In this document: piece after piece, positions 8,516-17,435 of the stretch
Position numbering within the stretch: the first letter of the stretch is position 1
Layout of the letters: each line of letters begins with the position of its first letter
NCBI GenBank assembly: GCA_013388985.1
Contig: JACAEF010000034.1
Coordinates: 1-64,000, forward strand
Source of the DNA: Rhodocyclaceae bacterium
Lineage (GTDB): Bacteria > Pseudomonadota > Gammaproteobacteria > Burkholderiales > Rhodocyclaceae
Length of the DNA stretch: 64,000 nt
Direction: 5' to 3'
Translations under genes and position numbers: made by a program
The notes under the pieces: generated by a model
The model's input: the letters and a program-made list of their open reading frames with translations, nothing else
Database searches by the model: none
What the model was told of the DNA's origin: nothing

Positions 8516-9867
8516 CGAACGGAAAACCGCGCACCCTGCTGATCGTCGAGGACGATCCCGCGCTGCAAAAACAGATGCGCTGGTCGTTCGACCAGTACGA
8601 AACGCTGGTCGCCGCCGATCGCGAGAGCGCCTTGAACCAGGTACGCCGGCACGCGCCGGCCGTGGTGACGATGGATCTTGGGCTGCCGCCGGATGCCGAC
8701 TCGGTGAGCGAAGGGTTCCTGCTCCTCGAGCAGCTCCTGGCGATCGCCCCGGACACGAAGGTCATCGTCCTCACCGGCCAGAATGACCAGAGCAATGCGC
8801 TGCGTGCCGTCGGCATGGGCGCCTATGACTTCTTCGCCAAGCCCTTCGAACCGGAGATCCTCGGCTTGGTGATCGACCGCGCTTTCCGTCTCTACGAGCT
8901 GCAGCAGGAGAACCGCCGCCTGCAGGCGATGCAGCAGCCGGATGCGCTGGGCTGCCTGATCACCCGCGACCCGGAAATGCTGCGCATCTGTCGCACCATC
9001 GAGAAAGTCGCCTCCAGCAATGCCACCATCCTGCTGCTCGGCGAAAGCGGCACCGGCAAGGAGCTGCTCGCGCGCGGCCTGCACGCCGCCTCGCCGCGCA
9101 GCGACCAGCGCTTCGTCGCGATCAATTGCGCCGCAATTCCCGAGAATCTGCTCGAAAGCGAGCTCTTCGGCTATGAAAAAGGCGCCTTCACCGGCGCCGC
9201 GAAGAGCACACCGGGCAAGATCGAGACCGCCCATCGCGGCACCTTGATGCTCGACGAGATCGGCGACCTGCCGCTCTCCCTGCAGGCCAAGCTGCTGCGT
9301 TTCCTACAGGAACGCGTGATCGAGCGCGTCGGCGGCCGGCAGGAAATCCCCGTCGATGTCCGCATCGTCTGCGCCACTCACCAGGACCTGAAGGCCCTGA
9401 TCCGCGAAGGCCGCTTCCGCGAAGACCTCTATTACCGCCTGGCCGAGATCGTCGTCGAGATTCCGCCGCTGCGCAACCGCATCGGCGATGCCGCCCTGCT
9501 CGCCCACGCCTTCGTGCGCCGCTTCGGCGCAGAACAAAAGCGTAGCCTCACGCTCGGGGAAGATGCGCTCAGCAGCATCGCCGCCCATAGCTGGCCCGGC
9601 AACGTGCGCGAGCTGGAAAACTGCATCAAGCGCGCCGTCATCATGGCCGACGGCAATGTGCTGACGGCTGCCGATCTGGGCCTCGCAAGCCATGCCGAAG
9701 AAGAGATCAATCTCGATCTGCGCGCGATCCGCGAAGAAGCCGAACGCAAGGCGATCCTGACTGCGCTGAGCCGCAGCAACGGCAACGTGGTGCGCACGGC
9801 CGAGCTGCTCGGCATCAGCCGCCCGACCCTGTATGATCTGATGCACAAATTCGGACTCAAATCCTAA
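8512..9867 (+). CDS. prsR: PEP-CTERM-box sigma-54 response regulator PrsR
   Basis: This NtrC-type activator of sigma-54 promoters is the partner of PrsK. The 451-residue product has a receiver domain (residues 1-125; acidic patch IVEDDPA, phosphoacceptor in VTMDLGLP, conserved Lys in FFAKPFEPE). The AAA+ domain (about 145-380) has Walker A GESGTGKE and the sigma-54 contact loop GAFTGA. A Fis-type helix-turn-helix closes it (NVVRTAELLGISRPTLYDLMHKFGL). It overlaps prsK by 4 bp. Sigma-54-type promoters at 17351-17367 and 23605-23620 in this window are plausible targets. Confidence 0.93.
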   Translation: MTNGKPRTLLIVEDDPALQKQMRWSFDQYETLVAADRESALNQVRRHAPAVVTMDLGLPPDADSVSEGFLLLEQLLAIAPDTKVIVLTGQNDQSNALRAVGMGAYDFFAKPFEPEILGLVIDRAFRLYELQQENRRLQAMQQPDALGCLITRDPEMLRICRTIEKVASSNATILLLGESGTGKELLARGLHAASPRSDQRFVAINCAAIPENLLESELFGYEKGAFTGAAKSTPGKIETAHRGTLMLDEIGDLPLSLQAKLLRFLQERVIERVGGRQEIPVDVRIVCATHQDLKALIREGRFREDLYYRLAEIVVEIPPLRNRIGDAALLAHAFVRRFGAEQKRSLTLGEDALSSIAAHSWPGNVRELENCIKRAVIMADGNVLTAADLGLASHAEEEINLDLRAIREEAERKAILTALSRSNGNVVRTAELLGISRPTLYDLMHKFGLKS

Positions 9868-9877
9868 GGCGCCCGTC

Positions 9878-12646
9878 ATGACTTCAGCCCACCGAGCAAA
9901 CCTGCGCACTGCCACCTTCGTCCTCAGCCTCGCGTTGGCTGCGGGTTGCGGCGATTCGCCCGACAAGCTGCTCGCTTCGGCGAAGGACTATCTCGCCAAA
10001 AACGACCAGGCGGCGGCGACGATCCAGCTCAAGAACGTGCTCGCCAAGAACCCCGATTCGGCAGAGGCCAGATTCCTGCTGGGCAAGGCATTGCTCGAAA
10101 GTGGCGACGCCGCCGCGGCCGAGGTCGAGCTGCGCAAGGCGCTCGACTCGAAGTATCCTGCCGATCAAGTGGTGCCGCTGCTCGCGCGGGCGCTGCTCGC
10201 GCAAGGGCAGCTCAAGAAGCTCGATGAAATCGCGAAAACGCCGCTCACCTCCGCCGAGGGGCTGGCCGATCTGAAGACGACGTTGGCGCAAAGCCTGGCG
10301 ATGCAGGGCAAGCTCGATACCGCCCGCGCCATGCTCGACGAGGCGCTGGCCGCGAAAAGCGATTTCGCCCCGGCGCTCCTCGTCCAGGCGCGCCTCAAGG
10401 TGGCCAACAACGATCTCGCCGGCGCGCGCGCGATCATCGACGGCATCCTCGACAAATCGCCGCAGGACGTGAGCGCCTGGCTCTTCAAGGCCGATCTGCT
10501 CAATGCCGAAGGCAAAAGCGCGGAGGCCATCGCCGGCTATCAAAAGGCGATCGAGCTCAAGCCACAGGCACTCAATGCCCATGCCGCACTGATCATGATC
10601 CATCTACGCGAGCGTCAGCCAGAACTGGCGGCCAAGCAGCTCGAAGCGATGCAGAAAGTCGCGGCCAAACACCCTTTGACGTATTACATGCAAGGATTGC
10701 TGGCCTACGGCAAGAAAGACCTGGCCACCGCGAAGACCGCCGTCGACAACCTGCTCAAGCTCCAGCCCGATGTGCCGCAAGGGCTTCAGCTGGCCGGCAT
10801 GGTCGCCTACGAAAGCCGTTCCGACCTCCAGGCCCAGGACTATCTGCGCAAGGCGTTGCAAAAAGCGCCGGGGCTCAATCTCGCCCGGCGCACCCTGGTG
10901 TTGTCTTATTTGCGCAGCGGGCAGCCGGCCAAGGCCGTGGAGACCTTGCAGCCGGTGCTCCACGGCAACGATACTTCCCCCGTCTGGCTCGAACTGGCAG
11001 GCAACGCTTACCTGCAAAATGGTGATGCGCAGACCGCCGAGGAATATTTCCAGCGGGCAGCGAAACTCAATCCGCAGGACAAGAAGGCACAGACGGCCTT
11101 GGCGCTGGCGCGCCTGCGCGGCGGCCATACCGCCGAAGCCTTGGGCGACCTCGAAGAGATCGCCGCAGCGGATGCGGGCACCAGCGCCGACATGGCTCTG
11201 ATCGTCGCCAGCATGCGCGCGCGGCAGTTCGACAAGGCCCTCGAAGCGATCGCCAACCTGGAAAAGAAACAACCCAACGATCCGATGGTGCACAACCTGC
11301 GTGGCGGTGCCTTGCTCGCCAAAGGCGACATCGAGGGCGCGAAAAAGAGCTTCGAAAAAGCCCTGGCGATCAACCCGGCCTACCTGCCGGCCGCCAGCGC
11401 GCTCGCCCAGATGGACTTGCGCGCCAAACAGCCGGAGCAGGCGCAAAAGCGCTTCGAGGCGGTGCTCGCGAAGGACCCGAAGAACGTGCAGGCGATGCTG
11501 GCGCTCGCCGAGTTGCGCGCCCGCAGTGGCGCCAAGACAGTGGAACTCGTCGAGCTCATCAACCGCGCCATCGCCGCGGCGCCAAACGAGCCGGCGCCCC
11601 GTCTGGCGCTGATCAGCGCCTATTTGCGCGATCAGAACAAAGACAAGGCGCTCGCCGCGGTGCAAGAGGCCCTCGCCGCCATTCCCGACCGCCCCGAGCT
11701 GCTCGACATCGCCGGCCGTGTCTATCAGATGAATGGCGATACCAACCAGGCCTTGACCTTCTACGGCAGGCTCGCCAACCTGCTGCCGAGCTCGCCGCAG
11801 CCCTATCTGCGCATGGCCGAAATCCAGCTCGCCGCGAAGAACCGGGACGGCGCGCGCAGCAGTCTGACCAAAGGGCTGTCGATCCTGCCGGATGCGCTGC
11901 CGCTACAGCGCGCGCTGATCCAGCTCGATCTCGACGAAGGCAAGCGCGACGCGGCGCTCGCCAAGGCGCGAGAGCTCCAGAAAGCCCAGCCGCAGCAGAG
12001 TGCGGGTTACCTCTTCGAAGGTGATGTCCATGCCGCGAACAAGGACTGGACGCAGGCTGCCAATGCCTATCGCGCCGGCTTGAAGGCGGCAGCGACGACG
12101 GAGCTCGCGCAGCGCCTGCACGCCGCGCTGCTCGCCGACGGCAAGAGCGGCGAGGCCAAGGCGCATGCCGATGCCTGGCTCAGGCAACACCCGAAAGACA
12201 ACGCATTCCGCCTCTACCTGGCCGACTCGGCCAACCAGCGCAAGGATTACGCGACTGCCGCTGCGCTTTACCGCACCCTTTTGACCGCCGAGCCGGACAA
12301 TCCGCTCCTGCTCAACAACCTCGCCTGGACGCTCGGCCAGCTGAAGGACCCCAAAGCGCTCGAACTCGCCGAGAAGGCCAATACCCTCGCGCCGAACCAG
12401 CCAGCCATCCTCGACACGCTCGGCATGCTGCTCGTCGAACGCGGCGATGGCAAGCGTGGACTCGGCTTGCTCGCCCAGGCCGTCGAACTGCAGCCACAGG
12501 CAGCCATGATCCGGCTCAATTATGCGAAAGCGTTGCTCAAGACCGGCGACAAGACGGCCGCGCGGCAAAACCTCGAAGAGCTGGCCAAGCTCGGCGAGAG
12601 CTTCGCGGCGCACGCCGAAGTCGCGGAGCTGCTGAAGAGATTATGA
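9878..12646 (+). CDS. prsT: XrtA/PEP-CTERM system TPR-repeat lipoprotein PrsT
   Basis: This large TPR protein is probably anchored in the outer membrane or periplasm, where PrsT proteins are thought to scaffold exopolysaccharide/PEP-CTERM export. The 922-residue product has a lipoprotein signal with lipobox LAAGC (about residue 24). It then consists almost wholly of tetratricopeptide repeats, for example NPDSAEARFLLGKALLESGD and KLNPQDKKAQTALALARLRGG. The length matches the PrsT family (about 900-930). It begins 10 bp after prsR, and its stop overlaps the start of the lytic transglycosylase gene. Confidence 0.92.
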   Translation: MTSAHRANLRTATFVLSLALAAGCGDSPDKLLASAKDYLAKNDQAAATIQLKNVLAKNPDSAEARFLLGKALLESGDAAAAEVELRKALDSKYPADQVVPLLARALLAQGQLKKLDEIAKTPLTSAEGLADLKTTLAQSLAMQGKLDTARAMLDEALAAKSDFAPALLVQARLKVANNDLAGARAIIDGILDKSPQDVSAWLFKADLLNAEGKSAEAIAGYQKAIELKPQALNAHAALIMIHLRERQPELAAKQLEAMQKVAAKHPLTYYMQGLLAYGKKDLATAKTAVDNLLKLQPDVPQGLQLAGMVAYESRSDLQAQDYLRKALQKAPGLNLARRTLVLSYLRSGQPAKAVETLQPVLHGNDTSPVWLELAGNAYLQNGDAQTAEEYFQRAAKLNPQDKKAQTALALARLRGGHTAEALGDLEEIAAADAGTSADMALIVASMRARQFDKALEAIANLEKKQPNDPMVHNLRGGALLAKGDIEGAKKSFEKALAINPAYLPAASALAQMDLRAKQPEQAQKRFEAVLAKDPKNVQAMLALAELRARSGAKTVELVELINRAIAAAPNEPAPRLALISAYLRDQNKDKALAAVQEALAAIPDRPELLDIAGRVYQMNGDTNQALTFYGRLANLLPSSPQPYLRMAEIQLAAKNRDGARSSLTKGLSILPDALPLQRALIQLDLDEGKRDAALAKARELQKAQPQQSAGYLFEGDVHAANKDWTQAANAYRAGLKAAATTELAQRLHAALLADGKSGEAKAHADAWLRQHPKDNAFRLYLADSANQRKDYATAAALYRTLLTAEPDNPLLLNNLAWTLGQLKDPKALELAEKANTLAPNQPAILDTLGMLLVERGDGKRGLGLLAQAVELQPQAAMIRLNYAKALLKTGDKTAARQNLEELAKLGESFAAHAEVAELLKRL

Positions 12647-13548
12647 CGATGCGCCGCCTCCTCTCGCGCCTCGGATCGATCGCCGCACTGGCGCTGGGTG
12701 CCGTGTCGCCAGCGCCGAGTTTCGCGGGTTCTGGAGCCGAGCCGGAGCAGTGGCGCCAGTGGCGCGAGGAGGCCCGAGCCTACGAGCATGGTGAAGGCGT
12801 CGCCAAGGATGCGGCCAGGGCCTACGCGCTGTATTGCCAGGCGGCGAAGGCCGGCGACCCGGAGGCGCGTTACAGCCTCGGCTGGATGATCGCCAACGGC
12901 CGCGGCGTGCCGCGCGACGACGCGGTGGCGGCCTATTTCTTCACCCTCGCCGCCGAACAAGGGCACGAACCCGCGCGGCAGATGCTGCGATTCGTCGGCG
13001 CGCCCAGCGAGCAGATTCCGGAATGCCTGCGCGACCCACCCCCCGCCGCCGAGCTGGATGACGACCTCGCGCTCGCCAGCGAACAGCAGCGCCAACTGGC
13101 CGAACTGGTGAAGCGCCTCGCTCCGGAATATGGCATCGAGCCGCGACTCGCGCTCGCGATCGCCCGCACCGAATCCAATTTCAACCCGCGCGCCGTCTCC
13201 AGCAAGAACGCCCAGGGCTTGATGCAGCTGATCCCCGAGACCGCCGTGCGTTTCAACGTCAAGAAACCCTTCGATCCCGAGCAGAACGTGCGTGGCGGCC
13301 TGGCTTACCTGCGCTGGCTGCTCGCCTATTTCCGCGGCGACGTCGCCCTCACCGCCGCCGCCTACAACGCCGGCGAAGGGGCGGTCAATCGCCATCTGGG
13401 CATCCCGCCCTATGCCGAGACGCGCGATTACGTCCGGCGCATCCTGGAATTCTTCCGCCGTCACGAGCATCCCTACGACGCGACGGTGACCGAGCCCTCT
13501 CCCGAGCTGCCGAAGATCCTGCGGCGCCATGCCCGGATCAAGTCATGA
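12643..13548 (+). CDS. Sel1-repeat lytic transglycosylase
   Basis: This periplasmic peptidoglycan-cleaving enzyme has an N-terminal signal peptide followed by two Sel1-like repeats (about residues 40-110). A C-terminal SLT domain of the MltE/Slt70 class follows (about 155-265). The catalytic Glu lies in IARTESNFNPRAVS, followed by KNAQGLMQLIPET and AAYNAGEGAVNRH. It may open the cell wall for the export machinery encoded by prsT and the eps genes (inference). The end of the signal peptide (GAVSPAPSFAG) is encoded by a copy of the 26-bp repeat and supplies the likely cleavage region. It overlaps its neighbours by 4 bp on both sides. Confidence 0.9.
   Translation: MTMRRLLSRLGSIAALALGAVSPAPSFAGSGAEPEQWRQWREEARAYEHGEGVAKDAARAYALYCQAAKAGDPEARYSLGWMIANGRGVPRDDAVAAYFFTLAAEQGHEPARQMLRFVGAPSEQIPECLRDPPPAAELDDDLALASEQQRQLAELVKRLAPEYGIEPRLALAIARTESNFNPRAVSSKNAQGLMQLIPETAVRFNVKKPFDPEQNVRGGLAYLRWLLAYFRGDVALTAAAYNAGEGAVNRHLGIPPYAETRDYVRRILEFFRRHEHPYDATVTEPSPELPKILRRHARIKS
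12697..12722 (+). repeat. Dispersed 26-bp repeat R1, copy 2 (in signal peptide)
   Basis: This copy, GGTGCCGTGT followed by CGCCAGCGCCGAGTTT, lies in the same orientation as the lytic transglycosylase gene and is read as GAVSPAPSF. It forms the C-region of the signal peptide, ending at an Ala-x-Ala-like cleavage site. Confidence 0.9.
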
Positions 13549-14318
13549 GATCGCGCCTTCACTGGCATTGGCTGAGCTTTCTGGCACTATGCCTGATGCC
13601 GCTGCTGCCCGCACAAGCGGGGCTGCCTGAAACCATCGAACGCATCAAGCCCTCGCTGGTCGTCGTCGGCATCTTCAACAAGCTCAAAAGCCCCAGCTTC
13701 ATGATGCGTGGTACTGGTTTCGCCGTCGGCGATGGGCGGCTGATCGCCACCAATGCCCATGTCGTGCCGGAAACGACGGGAAACGATCCCGACCAGGATC
13801 AGCTGGCAATTCTTGGGCGGTTCGGCAACGAGCGGCGGGTGGTCCCGGTGCGGCTGGTCGCCCGTGATGTCGATCACGACCTGGCATTGCTGCGCTTCGA
13901 CGGCCCTGCCCTGCCCACCGTGACGCTCGGCGATGCCGATACGGCACGCGAAGGCCAGGCCATCGCCTTTTCCGGCTTCCCGATCGGCAGCGTGCTCGGC
14001 TTCTCGCCGGTCACCCATCGCGGCATCATCTCGTCGATCACGCCGATCAGCGTGCCCGGCAACAACGCCAGTCAGCTGAAAACCCAATCGATCCGCAGCC
14101 TGCGCAGCGGCGCGTTTCCGATCTTCCAGCTCGATGCGACCGCCTACCCCGGCAACAGCGGCGGACCATTGTTCGATGCCGACAGCGGCGAGGTGATCGG
14201 CATCATCAACATGGTGTTCATCAAGGCCACCAAGGAATCCATCCTCGAAAAACCCTCGGGGATCAGCTACGCGATCCCCGTCAGGCATCTGAAGGAGCTG
14301 ATCGGCGCAGCCAAATGA
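13545..14318 (+). CDS. Periplasmic trypsin-like serine protease (S1C-like, no PDZ)
   Basis: This secreted protease of 257 residues has a signal peptide (LCLMPLLPAQAG, cleavage near 26). The chymotrypsin-fold triad is visible: His in ATNAHVVP (about 71), Asp in DVDHDLALLRF and Ser in PGNSGGPLFD. No PDZ domain follows, unlike DegP/DegQ. It is the last gene of the plus-strand prs run, overlaps the transglycosylase gene by 4 bp and converges with the nucleotidyltransferase gene 5 bp away. Proteases of this sort often sit in PEP-CTERM regions; the substrate is unknown. Confidence 0.87.
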   Translation: MRSRLHWHWLSFLALCLMPLLPAQAGLPETIERIKPSLVVVGIFNKLKSPSFMMRGTGFAVGDGRLIATNAHVVPETTGNDPDQDQLAILGRFGNERRVVPVRLVARDVDHDLALLRFDGPALPTVTLGDADTAREGQAIAFSGFPIGSVLGFSPVTHRGIISSITPISVPGNNASQLKTQSIRSLRSGAFPIFQLDATAYPGNSGGPLFDADSGEVIGIINMVFIKATKESILEKPSGISYAIPVRHLKELIGAAK

Positions 14319-14323
14319 ACGCC

Positions 14324-15433
14324 TCAGCCGGCCCGGCCAGCAGCGTCTCGAGCCGGGTTCCCTTCCGCATCGCCGTGCCTCTCGGGCAGCAGCGCCTTGC
14401 GGGCCAGATGATAGGCGAGCAGCAGGAACGGCATGCGCAGCCAGTGCGAACGAACGTAGAGGGCGAAGCGGGCCGTGCTCGTCCCAGCACGGACGCAGGA
14501 GGCATGATCCGGTTGCAGGGCGCGCAGATAGCAGAAATCCATCAACTCGCGGATGGGCGGCGAGGGCGTTGCGACACTCGCCACCACTTGCTCCGGCACT
14601 GGTGTGCCAAGAAGAAGCCGCGTGTAACGCAGCGCGTAATACAGCGGGCGCTCCAGGCCGACCTGCCGCGCCCGCGGCACGAGCCGCTCCCAGAAAGCCG
14701 GATCCTTGCCGAAATGGCGCAGCAGCGCATCGAGATCGAACAGATCGCGCAGGCCGTTGTGCAATTCCCCCTCATGGAAAAGATGCGCGGCGCTGTGCAG
14801 CACCATGTCGATCGGCTGCAGGATGAAGAAGTTCTCCAGCCCGGGCAGCGGCGTAGGCGCACGCCACAATGCCGGGGTATCGACCTTGATGCGGGCCGTC
14901 AGCGGCAGGATGGCGTGATGGACGTCGATGACGGTACCGCGTTTTTGATGCATCAGCGGCGGAATCTCATGCATCCAGCGCCGGTAATAGCGTTGATAGT
15001 AGGCATCGTGATGATCGCCCCTCCAGCCATGCCGGATCAGGGCCGCCTCGGCGCACTCGATGGCCTCTCGCGGCACGAGGATATCCACGTCGGAAAACAC
15101 CCGGCCCTGGGCGGGGGCCAGATCCGCCATCACATAGGCGGCGCCTTTGAGCAAGATCGCCGGAATGTTTTCGGCCGCGAGCGCTTCGTGGATACAGCGG
15201 ACCTCCCAGCGGATCGCGCGCGCCTGCTGGTTCGCCACCGCCAGAGCGGATGACAGGTGGGCGCGCGCCGCATTGGGCACCTCCCCAAGCAAATCATGGG
15301 CCGCGAGCTCGGCCGCCAGCTTGCCCAAAAGGTTCGCGCGGCGCCCCTGACGCACGAGCAGATCCCACTGCGCCGACGTCAATGTCAGGCAAAGCTTTGG
15401 ATGCGAGAGCCCCTCGATGATCAGCGTGGCCAT
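14324..15433 (-). CDS. Nucleotidyltransferase family protein (NTP_transf_5-like)
   Basis: This 369-residue protein resembles the nucleotidyltransferase-fold family found beside HPr-rel-A and exopolysaccharide genes. The likely active-site region is ILLKGAAYVMADLAPAQGRVFSDVDILVPR: a GxxY segment then DxD, typical of the minimal nucleotidyltransferase fold. VIDVHHAIL and HLFHEGELHNGLRDLFDLDALL follow. No membrane segment is seen. It is last in the run secreted protein, PqqD-like, HprK-like kinase, nucleotidyltransferase, with a 9-bp gap to the kinase gene. The substrate is unknown. Confidence 0.8.
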   Translation of the reverse strand: MATLIIEGLSHPKLCLTLTSAQWDLLVRQGRRANLLGKLAAELAAHDLLGEVPNAARAHLSSALAVANQQARAIRWEVRCIHEALAAENIPAILLKGAAYVMADLAPAQGRVFSDVDILVPREAIECAEAALIRHGWRGDHHDAYYQRYYRRWMHEIPPLMHQKRGTVIDVHHAILPLTARIKVDTPALWRAPTPLPGLENFFILQPIDMVLHSAAHLFHEGELHNGLRDLFDLDALLRHFGKDPAFWERLVPRARQVGLERPLYYALRYTRLLLGTPVPEQVVASVATPSPPIRELMDFCYLRALQPDHASCVRAGTSTARFALYVRSHWLRMPFLLLAYHLARKALLPERHGDAEGNPARDAAGRAG

Positions 15434-15442
15434 GTCGGAACC

Positions 15443-16354
15443 TTACGATGAAGCGGCCAGCGCGGCGAAGGCCTGCATGGCGTCTTCGAGTTCGCCATAG
15501 CTGAATTCATAGCAATCGCAGTGATCCAGCATGCGGGTGAGGATTTCGAAGCCCGCGCGGCCATGGATATCGTAATTGAACGATTCCTGGGCGATTCTCA
15601 GGCAGGTCTGCCCTTTGCTGAAAGGACGAAAACAGGCCTGCGTGCCAGCCTGATATTTGGGAAAGACGATCCAGGCCGGCATCGCCGGCTCGTCGATGCG
15701 CCGCACGCTGTCAGCCGGGGGGCGCAACAGCGCCACCCGCCCCTTGCGGGTGTCGTGCACCGGCGGTGTCAGCACCGCATCAGGGGCGAAACGCCGGATG
15801 ATCTCGATCGAGCGGTTCTTGAGATTGATCGGGCGGGCAAGCGGAATCACGTGTCCGGAGTCGACATCCAGCAAGGCCAGCTCGTCCGAAAGCAGACGCC
15901 AGCCGCGATGGACCAGTGCCGCGCAGAGCGTGCTCTTTCCCGCGCCCGGGGGGGCCGGCATGATCACCGCCTTGCCGCTTCGCTCGACCACTGCGGCATG
16001 GACGATCAGGTATTGATGGGCATGCGAAGCGATGCACCAGTTGAGCCCCCATTCGAGCATCGGGTAGGCCTGATCCAATGGCAAAGGATGAAACGTCGGC
16101 ACGCCATCGAAATGAAAATCGACCTGCGGCCGGATCCAGCGCCGCAGCCCCCTTCCCCGGCGCAACTCGATGTGGAAGTCCGCGAAAGCCCCGGAGGGAA
16201 CGAGGGCAAAGTCCGCATACATCTCGATCAATCGATCGGCCAAGGCGGGAACGTCGCTTTGGATACAAACGACGAAGGGAGAGAGGCTGAGCCACACTCC
16301 CTCCCCGCGCAGGCAGGTGACGAGACGCGCACGAGAAAGGTCGGACAGCTTCAA
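15443..16354 (-). CDS. HprK-related kinase A (HPr-rel-A system)
   Basis: This 303-residue protein resembles the C-terminal P-loop kinase domain of HPr kinase/phosphorylase. The P-loop APPGAGKST is at about 134-142, after LIVHAAVVERSGKAVIM, and is followed by LLSDELALLDV, the HprK-like acidic segment. The HPr-rel-A system pairs it with a PqqD-like peptide chaperone, encoded here immediately upstream with a 4-bp overlap. In known loci the pair accompanies PEP-CTERM/exopolysaccharide regions. A role in phosphorylating or modifying a peptide or protein bound by the chaperone is inferred, not shown. Confidence 0.87.
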   Translation of the reverse strand: MKLSDLSRARLVTCLRGEGVWLSLSPFVVCIQSDVPALADRLIEMYADFALVPSGAFADFHIELRRGRGLRRWIRPQVDFHFDGVPTFHPLPLDQAYPMLEWGLNWCIASHAHQYLIVHAAVVERSGKAVIMPAPPGAGKSTLCAALVHRGWRLLSDELALLDVDSGHVIPLARPINLKNRSIEIIRRFAPDAVLTPPVHDTRKGRVALLRPPADSVRRIDEPAMPAWIVFPKYQAGTQACFRPFSKGQTCLRIAQESFNYDIHGRAGFEILTRMLDHCDCYEFSYGELEDAMQAFAALAASS

Positions 16355-16644
16355 GCGCTTTTCACCACCAGGAGGCCGATCGCCTCCAGGCGGGAGAGCG
16401 TGGCATGCAGATAATCCAGCGAATGTTCATCGGTGGGCAGATCGAAGTTCGAAGCCAGATGATCAGCGATTTCCTCGCCCGAGCGAGCAGTTCCGGAAAG
16501 ATACCGCGTGATCGCCAGCGATAGCGGATCGAGAAAGTGGGTATCGCCGGAAAGCAGATCATAAGCCACGGCTTCGTCCCCCCAGGTCTTGATGAGGAAA
16601 CGGCCGCCTTCTTCCAACTGGAGGCGATGCAGTGAATCCGTCAT
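16351..16644 (-). CDS. HPr-rel-A system PqqD-family peptide chaperone
   Basis: This small PqqD-like protein of about 97 residues contains the usual pattern (WGDEAVAYDLLSGDTHFLDPLSLAITRYLSG) and a helical C-terminus (LHATLSRLEAIGLLVV). PqqD domains bind leader peptides of ribosomally made precursors, so the partner here is probably a peptide or the leader of a nearby secreted protein. The ATG at 16644 is preferred; the frame stays open to a TTG at 16665, but that lies in the hairpin at 16662-16687. It overlaps the kinase gene by 4 bp. Confidence 0.85.
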   Translation of the reverse strand: MTDSLHRLQLEEGGRFLIKTWGDEAVAYDLLSGDTHFLDPLSLAITRYLSGTARSGEEIADHLASNFDLPTDEHSLDYLHATLSRLEAIGLLVVKSA

Positions 16645-16661
16645 CCGCCGGGCGTCAACGA

Positions 16662-16687
16662 ACAAACCGCGCCGAAGCGCGGTTTGT
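16662..16687 (-). terminator. Hairpin downstream of the twin-arginine-like secreted protein gene
   Basis: An 11-bp perfect stem (ACAAACCGCGC pairing with GCGCGGTTTGT) encloses the loop CGAA. It lies between the secreted protein gene and the PqqD-like gene. No run of T follows, so it may be an attenuator or processing hairpin rather than a strong terminator. Confidence 0.6.
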
Positions 16688-16729
16688 CATCGCGACGGGA
16701 ATCGATGGAAGGCTCGCGCGACACCCGTC

Positions 16730-17317
16730 TCAGCCAAGGAGCCAGTTGGACTGGAGGTAGTATCTGATCTGTGACTGGCCCCACGTCACGTTATTGGCCG
16801 GATCGATATAGCTTCCCGTCGCCATCTGGCCCAGCTGCGCCAACGTCAGGCAATTGCTCCGTGCCACGACGTTGTATTGCAGGTTGAGCCAAGCCGTCAC
16901 GATGTCCTGTCTGAATCCGGGCTGCAGGTCTTTGATCTTCGTCGTGTCGCCCGCGAAAGCCGTCTGAAGCCCTGGAATGTTCTGCAACTGTGTGTTCTTG
17001 TTGACCCCTCCGGGAAGCTGGCCATTGTTGTTCTGCCAATATGTCTTCCAGCCAGCGAAGGTCTTCACGCCATTGATGTTGAAGCCCGCCGGATCGTCCC
17101 AATTGGGATCGTTTCTCGGACGATGGCTGGCGAAAGTCAGCGAACCGCCTGCCGAGGGCGATTTGCAATGGCATGCCAGCACTGAGCGGCTCGACAAGGT
17201 CAAGACTACCGGAGCGACTGCCGTTCCGAGTTTCAGCAAACGGCGACGGCCCTCTTTTTCGACGACCTGATCTTCCTTTTCGGGCATTTGGGTCGGATTT
17301 TCAGAAGTGTTCATCAT
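16730..17317 (-). CDS. Secreted protein with twin-arginine-like leader, candidate HPr-rel-A partner
   Basis: I do not recognise the family of this 195-residue protein. A polar N-terminus (MMNTSENPTQMPEKEDQ) is followed by RRRLLKLGTAVAPVVLTLSS and a probable cleavage site near VLACHC, which resembles a twin-arginine signal. The mature part is rich in Asn, Gln and Trp and has few cysteines (CHC near the start and one more). It is directly upstream of the PqqD-like chaperone and HprK-like kinase genes, so it is a candidate client of that system. A sigma-54-type promoter lies at 17351-17367. The real start may be either of the two adjacent ATGs. Confidence 0.7.
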   Translation of the reverse strand: MMNTSENPTQMPEKEDQVVEKEGRRRLLKLGTAVAPVVLTLSSRSVLACHCKSPSAGGSLTFASHRPRNDPNWDDPAGFNINGVKTFAGWKTYWQNNNGQLPGGVNKNTQLQNIPGLQTAFAGDTTKIKDLQPGFRQDIVTAWLNLQYNVVARSNCLTLAQLGQMATGSYIDPANNVTWGQSQIRYYLQSNWLLG

Positions 17318-17350
17318 GCGCCCTTGCTTTCAATTGCTCACGTAGCAAGA

Positions 17351-17367
17351 TGCAAATTCTGTACCGA
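17351..17367 (-). promoter_or_regulatory. Putative sigma-54 promoter
   Basis: On the minus strand the site reads CGGTACAGAATTTGCA: GG and GC separated by exactly 10 bases, close to the sigma-54 consensus TGGCAC-N5-TTGC. It is about 34-50 bp upstream of the secreted protein start. PrsR is the obvious activator encoded in this window. Confidence 0.7.
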
Positions 17368-17435
17368 AAAATTAAACCACATAAAAAACAATGCATTGAG
17401 GGGCCCACTCCAAGAATATGTAAAAGATTCCGACA

